A DNA stretch of 64,000 nucleotides, from NCBI GenBank assembly GCA_036513315.1, contig DATBZF010000132.1, positions 38,028 to 102,027 of the forward strand. The letters are read 5' to 3'. This DNA is from Roseiarcus sp036513315 (lineage in GTDB: Bacteria > Pseudomonadota > Alphaproteobacteria > Rhizobiales > Beijerinckiaceae). Position numbers and translations under genes: made by a program. Each line of letters begins with the position of its first letter. The stretch's first letter is position 1. Under the pieces are notes generated by a model. That model was not told where the DNA came from and ran no database searches. It saw only the letters and a list, made by a program, of their open reading frames with translations. Below are positions 60,157 to 64,000 of this stretch, piece after piece.

Positions 60157-61217
60157 TGCGGCGTCGGGAAGACAGGCTCGATGTGAGCCTCGATATGGAA
60201 ACGTTCGCCGTTATCGGTCGGCGCTCTGGTCGTCGGGGCGAAGAATGTCGCGTGCGTGAAATGCTGGGACTGCTCGATGAGCTTGATCAGCGCGGGAGCG
60301 TCGCGCGTAAGCCCCGCGATTTGCACCTTCCCGTCCTCGATCCGCAGCTCATTGAGATAAGTGTCGTCGGGTAACGTTTGCGAGAGCGCTTCGATCACGA
60401 TGACGCCCGCGGGGGTTGCGCGCTTTCTCGCCTCGAGCGCCGCGACCGCTTCGTCGGCGATCGAGCCGCGCCCGCTGATCAATGCGGCATGGCGCTCCGC
60501 AATTTTGCGCTCAAGGCCCATTCGCTCTGCGTCGAGATCATTGCCGACAACGATCGAAGCGCTCGCGCCGAGGCCAGTGGCGACGCAGGTCACGATAAGC
60601 AATGCGATAAGTTTGCGGCGCAATCGACGCATGCGCAATTCGGCGCCGGCGCGTTGCGCAAAAACCATGATCGGCGGATTCGCGCCGGAAGCATCGCTGA
60701 CCGTGGATACAGAAATCGCGTCGGCGCGGCGATCGGCCAGAGCTTTCACGATTGGCGTGATTGTCGCCACCGCTGTCGCCGCCACAGTGACGATCATGCG
60801 ATCAGCGCCCAAAGGCGAGGGCGTGCTCCAGCCGAACGCCGCGTCGCGCTGGCTCCAGGGCGTCAAACGGTCGATCTGGGCGCGAACGACGCCGTCCAGA
60901 AATTCATTCGCGCGGCTGGGCAACTCGAGAGGGCGGAAGATAAAGCGGGACGCCTTCAGGATGACCTCGATTTGGCTACCCGCGAGAATCGCCCGGGTCT
61001 TGGCGGACACCGGCCCGACGAACTGCCCCTCCTCGATGCGAAGCGGCGCCCCGACAGACCGCTTGTTCGCCGTTTGAATAAGGAAACCGCCATCCGATTG
61101 TTCGACAAGCTGAACCTTACGGTTGAACCGGACAATTTCGCCGATGCGCAACAACGCCGACGCGACGTCGTCGATCCAGCGCGACAGCCAGGCGATCATG
61201 GGTTGCAGAGCGTTCAT
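60153..61217 (-). CDS. gspL: Type II secretion protein GspL/PilN-like
   Basis: A 354-residue bitopic protein. The N-terminal cytosolic part has an actin-like GspL/PilM-type remnant with FRPLELPSRANEFLDGVVRA, QIDRLTPWSQRDAAFGW. A single membrane helix (RKLIALLIVTCVATGLGASA, about residues 205-224) is followed by a PilN-like periplasmic domain (VIVIEALSQTLPDDTYLNEL, LIKLIEQSQHFTHATFFAPT). It normally recruits the ATPase GspE to the membrane. A 159-base untranslated gap separates it from gspK, while it is tightly coupled to gspM. Confidence 0.85.
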   Translation of the reverse strand: MNALQPMIAWLSRWIDDVASALLRIGEIVRFNRKVQLVEQSDGGFLIQTANKRSVGAPLRIEEGQFVGPVSAKTRAILAGSQIEVILKASRFIFRPLELPSRANEFLDGVVRAQIDRLTPWSQRDAAFGWSTPSPLGADRMIVTVAATAVATITPIVKALADRRADAISVSTVSDASGANPPIMVFAQRAGAELRMRRLRRKLIALLIVTCVATGLGASASIVVGNDLDAERMGLERKIAERHAALISGRGSIADEAVAALEARKRATPAGVIVIEALSQTLPDDTYLNELRIEDGKVQIAGLTRDAPALIKLIEQSQHFTHATFFAPTTRAPTDNGERFHIEAHIEPVFPTPQ

Positions 61218-61376
61218 GGCGCCTCTGTCGCCCGTGCGACCTCGGAGCCAGGATAGGCCGATGGCGTGCTGACGTCACACTCGATGTGAGGTCGCATAAA
61301 TCTTGCCTCCATGACAGTTCGGTTGCGCCCGCGCCTTTCGCCATCAGGCGGGTCGCGATCACAGCGACCACTCCTC

Positions 61377-62294
61377 CTAGAGTGGGCCATCGAAATCGTC
61401 CCGCCAAAACACGATGTCGTAAGGCTCGTCGCCCTTGTCCGCCAGCCTGAACACGACTTCGGCCTGGATGCGGCGGCCATGCTCCAGATCGACCCGGATC
61501 GCCGCACGCAGAGTCTTGAATGCGTCAGTCGTAACGCGCTCACCTGTCGGACCAAGCAATTCCTTCAAGCTCTTGCTGTCGTCGGGATTGGCTGCCCGCG
61601 CCTGCAGGACTTTATGCAGGATATCCGGCGTCATGCCGGGCAACGCCGCCAAAGTCTCCGGCGCCGCATTGACGAGATCGACCTGCGCCTTGCCGCTAAA
61701 GACGGTTACATCGGGGAGAATTCGCTCGACGATCGGCGGCGGCAGGCCGAGCACGAGATTGAGCTCCAGCGTGTTGGCGAACGGCGCCTGTCGGGGGGGA
61801 TAACGCAGGCCTGCTGTCTTGTACATCGCCGCCTCGGGGTTTTCGGCGTTTGGCGTCGCCTTGGTGCGCCACCCGATGACGCGGTCGGCATCGGACGCCG
61901 CGGCGGCGTCGCCGACTCCGATCGCGCTGAATAATCCAGCCAGCAGCTCTTTGGGCGCCGCGTTGAGATCGACCCGTCCGCCTTCGGAGGCATAGCGCAC
62001 CGAGACTTTCGTTTGTCCGATTTGCGCGTCGAACGCGCCATGCGTCGGTCGCGCCGATTCAGGGGCGGCCAGCACCTGAAAGACCGCGAGCTCTACGCCA
62101 CCGCGAATGGCGGCTTCGGCTTGCAAACGGTCATCGGCGACATGCGAGGCCGCCGCGGTGTTGACGGCATAGACCGAGTAAACGGACGCGAGCGTCGCCA
62201 GGGCGGCGACAATCCAAAGAACCGCGACCAGGATAAAGCCGCTGTCGGCGGGTGGCGCATCTTGTCGTAATGATTTCATCGCGTCCTTCATCAA
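61377..62294 (-). CDS. gspK: Type II secretion minor pseudopilin GspK
   Basis: A 305-residue minor pseudopilin with the prepilin motif ADSGFILVAVLWIVAALATL, cleaved after the glycine before FILV. The large globular domain has the GspK-type helix-hairpin-helix-like segments VDLNAAPKELLAGLFSAIGV and VDLVNAAPETLAALPGMTPD. GspK caps the pseudopilus tip with GspI and GspJ. Its start overlaps the gspJ stop by four bases. Another start six codons later is possible. Confidence 0.92.
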   Translation of the reverse strand: MMKDAMKSLRQDAPPADSGFILVAVLWIVAALATLASVYSVYAVNTAAASHVADDRLQAEAAIRGGVELAVFQVLAAPESARPTHGAFDAQIGQTKVSVRYASEGGRVDLNAAPKELLAGLFSAIGVGDAAAASDADRVIGWRTKATPNAENPEAAMYKTAGLRYPPRQAPFANTLELNLVLGLPPPIVERILPDVTVFSGKAQVDLVNAAPETLAALPGMTPDILHKVLQARAANPDDSKSLKELLGPTGERVTTDAFKTLRAAIRVDLEHGRRIQAEVVFRLADKGDEPYDIVFWRDDFDGPL

Positions 62295-63028
62295 TGCGGC
62301 TGTTGGGGCGTCGGCTGGTTGGGGGAATTTGGCGTCGTCGCTTGCGACGCGTCGTCTGGCGTCGCCGCCTGACCCGCCTCGTTAGGATCGCGCGCCGGAA
62401 CGCCGGGCGCGGTCACTTTCACGGTGACGGCGGTCGAGGCGGCCAACACCTGATCGCTCTGCGCGTCGCGCACGGTGACGCGCACGGCGCTTGGCAATTG
62501 TTTATCGGGCCCCCAGGCGCTCTGCCAGGTTCGCGCCGGCCCGGCATAGCCGAAGGAGACCCGAAAAGGCGCGCGCACCAGCACTACAGGATCGGAGAAG
62601 GCATATCCGGCTGTGAGCGAGACCCCGGGGGCTAGCGGCGCGAACGGCGCTCTCGTGCGAACGAGGGCGAATCCGCGCTCGTCGACAGTTTCGGCGATGC
62701 GGATGATTTCGAGATGCGGCTGCGAATCCGGGCCAATCGCCGATCGCACGAAAGTCACCGACAATTCCTTGCCGTCGAACAGAACCTCCGGAGTCGCGCC
62801 ATTGGGCGTGACGTATTCCGCTGAAGAAATATCCGACGCGATGCGCTCAAGACCAAGGCTCAGAAGATCGGTGCGTTGCAAATCGGCAAAGCTGTGTCGC
62901 CAGTTGGGCAGCCATTGCGCTGTGACTGTCGCGAGCGCCGAGACGATCGCCGCCGTCAGGGCGAGCGAAAGCATCGCCTCCAGCAAGGTGAAGCCGGCAG
63001 TCGCACCCTGAGCGCGCCGCGCGTTCAT
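62291..63028 (-). CDS. gspJ: Type II secretion minor pseudopilin GspJ
   Basis: A 245-residue minor pseudopilin with prepilin cleavage motif ATAGFTLLEAMLSLALTAAI (cleavage before F, glutamate at +5). The C-terminal ~45 residues are a Pro/Asn/Gln/Thr-rich disordered tail (SQATTPNSPNQPTPQQPH), longer than usual for GspJ. It overlaps gspI and gspK by four bases on each side (ATGA). Confidence 0.92.
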   Translation of the reverse strand: MNARRAQGATAGFTLLEAMLSLALTAAIVSALATVTAQWLPNWRHSFADLQRTDLLSLGLERIASDISSAEYVTPNGATPEVLFDGKELSVTFVRSAIGPDSQPHLEIIRIAETVDERGFALVRTRAPFAPLAPGVSLTAGYAFSDPVVLVRAPFRVSFGYAGPARTWQSAWGPDKQLPSAVRVTVRDAQSDQVLAASTAVTVKVTAPGVPARDPNEAGQAATPDDASQATTPNSPNQPTPQQPH

Positions 63029-63432
63029 TGCGCCGCCCGCTTTTTCAGGCGCACTGTGTCGATTTCGACGATCGCGCCGCTTGGCGACAATACGCGTAAG
63101 GCGAGTCGCTGCGGCTCCCAGACGGTAGGAGCCCCAGGCGGGACAAGGGTGTTGGGAAAGGGTGCTGAATCAATCCGCCATTGATGATTGTCGAGGACTC
63201 CCGTCAGGGACGCCTCAGCGAGATCCTTGCGCGACGGCATTCCCGCGATGATCTTGCGAGCGGTCTCGATCTCGGCGAGATGGCGCCCGACATAGAGGCT
63301 TGCGCGTATGCTGGAATTGGCGAGGGTCCCGATCGCCGTCATGGCGATCGCCATCACCGTCAACGCCGCCAGCGCCTCAACCAGCGTAAAACCTGCGGCC
63401 CCGGCGGGGCTAGGATTTGTCGGCCGAGACAA
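63025..63432 (-). CDS. gspI: Type II secretion minor pseudopilin GspI
   Basis: A 135-residue minor pseudopilin. The prepilin motif is AGAAGFTLVEALAALTVMAI. I place the start at a TTG (63432) with GGGAGGGGTGG upstream, giving a short leader (LSRPTNPSPAGAAG) before the cleavage site and a 23-base overlap with gspH. The longer open frame to 63597 would add about 55 residues over gspH and is unlikely. Confidence 0.85.
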   Translation of the reverse strand: MSRPTNPSPAGAAGFTLVEALAALTVMAIAMTAIGTLANSSIRASLYVGRHLAEIETARKIIAGMPSRKDLAEASLTGVLDNHQWRIDSAPFPNTLVPPGAPTVWEPQRLALRVLSPSGAIVEIDTVRLKKRAAQ

Positions 63433-63862
63433 TTTCCACCCCTCCCGTGAGCCAATTGACGCGGATTTGAAAGCCAACGCCCTGGCGAGAAAGATTGATC
63501 GTTCCTCCGCAGGACATGCCGGTGGGAAAGAAATCGATCGTCGCGCCGGCAGGACGGCCGCCGCAACGCTTGGCCAGGATCGCATTGAAGCCGACATCGT
63601 TGGGCAGTTGCACGATCGATCCGTCGACCCCCGATCGTACAGTCTGGGCAGCGGCGTTGAGCGTCGTGGCGACCGGCGCCCGAACTCTTATCGCTGCGCT
63701 GCGATCGCCTTTCAGCAAGGCCGCGATGTCCAGGGCGTAGCCTTCGAGCCGCGCCCTTGAGGTTCCCGAGGGCGTTGCGGGCAGGATCAGCGCGGCGAGC
63801 AGGCCGACAATGGCGAGAACGCAGATGATTTCGAGAAGCGTGAATCCTGCCTCGTCATCCAT
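63410..63862 (-). CDS. gspH: Type II secretion minor pseudopilin GspH
   Basis: A 150-residue pseudopilin with the very short leader MDDEAG followed by FTLLEIICVLAIVGLLAALI, then a GspH-type globular domain (GDRSAAIRVRAPVATTLNAA, FFPTGMSCGGTINLSRQGV). ATG 63862 is four bases after the gspG stop, so the genes are coupled. Confidence 0.9.
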   Translation of the reverse strand: MDDEAGFTLLEIICVLAIVGLLAALILPATPSGTSRARLEGYALDIAALLKGDRSAAIRVRAPVATTLNAAAQTVRSGVDGSIVQLPNDVGFNAILAKRCGGRPAGATIDFFPTGMSCGGTINLSRQGVGFQIRVNWLTGGVEIVSADKS

Positions 63863-63866
63863 CTGG

Positions 63867-64000
63867 CTACCGCGCCGCGCTGGTAATGATTGTCGTCGAT
63901 CCGGCTCCGCCGTCCAGGCCCGCCGGTCCATAGGAGGCGATGTCATAGGCCGCATGATCGCCGGGAACCTTGTAGACATAGGGATGGCCCCAGGGATCGG
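63867..64000 (-). CDS. gspG: Type II secretion major pseudopilin GspG, C-terminal end (cut by window edge)
   Basis: The last 44 codons are present and read DPWGHPYVYKVPGDHAAYDI, ASYGPAGLDGG, matching the C-terminal D-P-W-G-x-P-Y motif and calcium-site region of GspG. The start lies beyond the window. It is the first of the genes seen here in the order G, H, I, J, K, L, M, N. Confidence 0.9.
   Translation of the reverse strand, partial: DPWGHPYVYKVPGDHAAYDIASYGPAGLDGGAGSTTIITSAAR

Noticed and set aside
1..64000. tRNA, rRNA or CRISPR arrays
   Set aside because: No tRNA-like cloverleaf, rRNA segment or regularly spaced repeat-spacer array was recognised on reading both strands; a covariance-model scan would be needed to exclude a missed tRNA.

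Overview
The window looks like a chromosomal stretch from a GC-rich alphaproteobacterium, most likely order Hyphomicrobiales. The evidence is the gene content and style: an intracellular PHB depolymerase, separate petA-petB-petC genes, a GlnD with a low-complexity N-terminus, DUF1326/DUF2182 and DUF2721 genes, a TIGR03808-type Tat protein, and several small hypothetical families I associate with this order. A Beijerinckiaceae/Methylocystaceae-like member fits, but family and genus cannot be settled from the sequence alone. No rRNA, tRNA, CRISPR array or prophage was recognised.

Layout. 1-0.9 kb: 3' end of a PHB depolymerase gene. 0.9-7.3 kb: minus-strand housekeeping block rsmI-yraN-gshB-glnD-grpE-VOC protein, with a divergent LpoA-like lipoprotein gene (7.5-8.7 kb). 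8.8-11 kb: a decayed VapC-like PIN gene and an adjoining DUF1326-DUF2182 pair. 11.4-15.6 kb: the most unusual region, a tandem array of cassettes. Each cassette has one large secreted HAF-repeat protein, predicted as a seven-bladed propeller with paired cysteines, followed by one small secreted protein. Unit 1 has a shortened small gene, unit 2 is complete, and unit 3 keeps only the last ~45 codons of its large gene. 15.6-19.4 kb: repeat-rich DNA with foldback elements, an orphan bufferin-like (DUF2282) precursor, a GntP permease, a DUF2721 protein and a transposase fragment. 19.4-25.7 kb: an Lrp regulator and a HAD hydrolase, then NCS2 transporter, isochorismatase-like hydrolase and NCS2-like permease, divergent from a GntR regulator across a phased array of TGYATGC boxes.

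25.9-37.1 kb: class III cyclase-TPR protein, a cluster of small hypothetical genes including a lone HicB-like gene, a dctP-dctQ-dctM TRAP operon, mtgA, a sorbosone-dehydrogenase-like protein, class I FBP aldolase and a D-psicose 3-epimerase-like protein. 37-44.4 kb: mtnP, the cytochrome bc1 operon petABC with a clear terminator, trmL, a LuxR-type response regulator and pgm. 44.4-49.3 kb: TetR-MFS divergent pair, a VapBC-type module, an inverted-repeat element and an IS110-family transposase. 49.4-58.7 kb: a Tat beta-helix protein, a LysR / SDR / Baeyer-Villiger monooxygenase group, a secreted phytochelatin-synthase-like protein, and a Tat-exported flavin amine oxidase paired with a c-type cytochrome. 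59-64 kb: a minus-strand type II secretion cluster from gspG (cut by the window edge) to a GspN/GspC-like gene.

How parts may work together: the bc1 complex is a possible electron sink for the amine oxidase-cytochrome c pair, the type II secretion system is one possible export route for periplasmic proteins, and several regulators sit divergent from the genes they probably control. These links are inferences.
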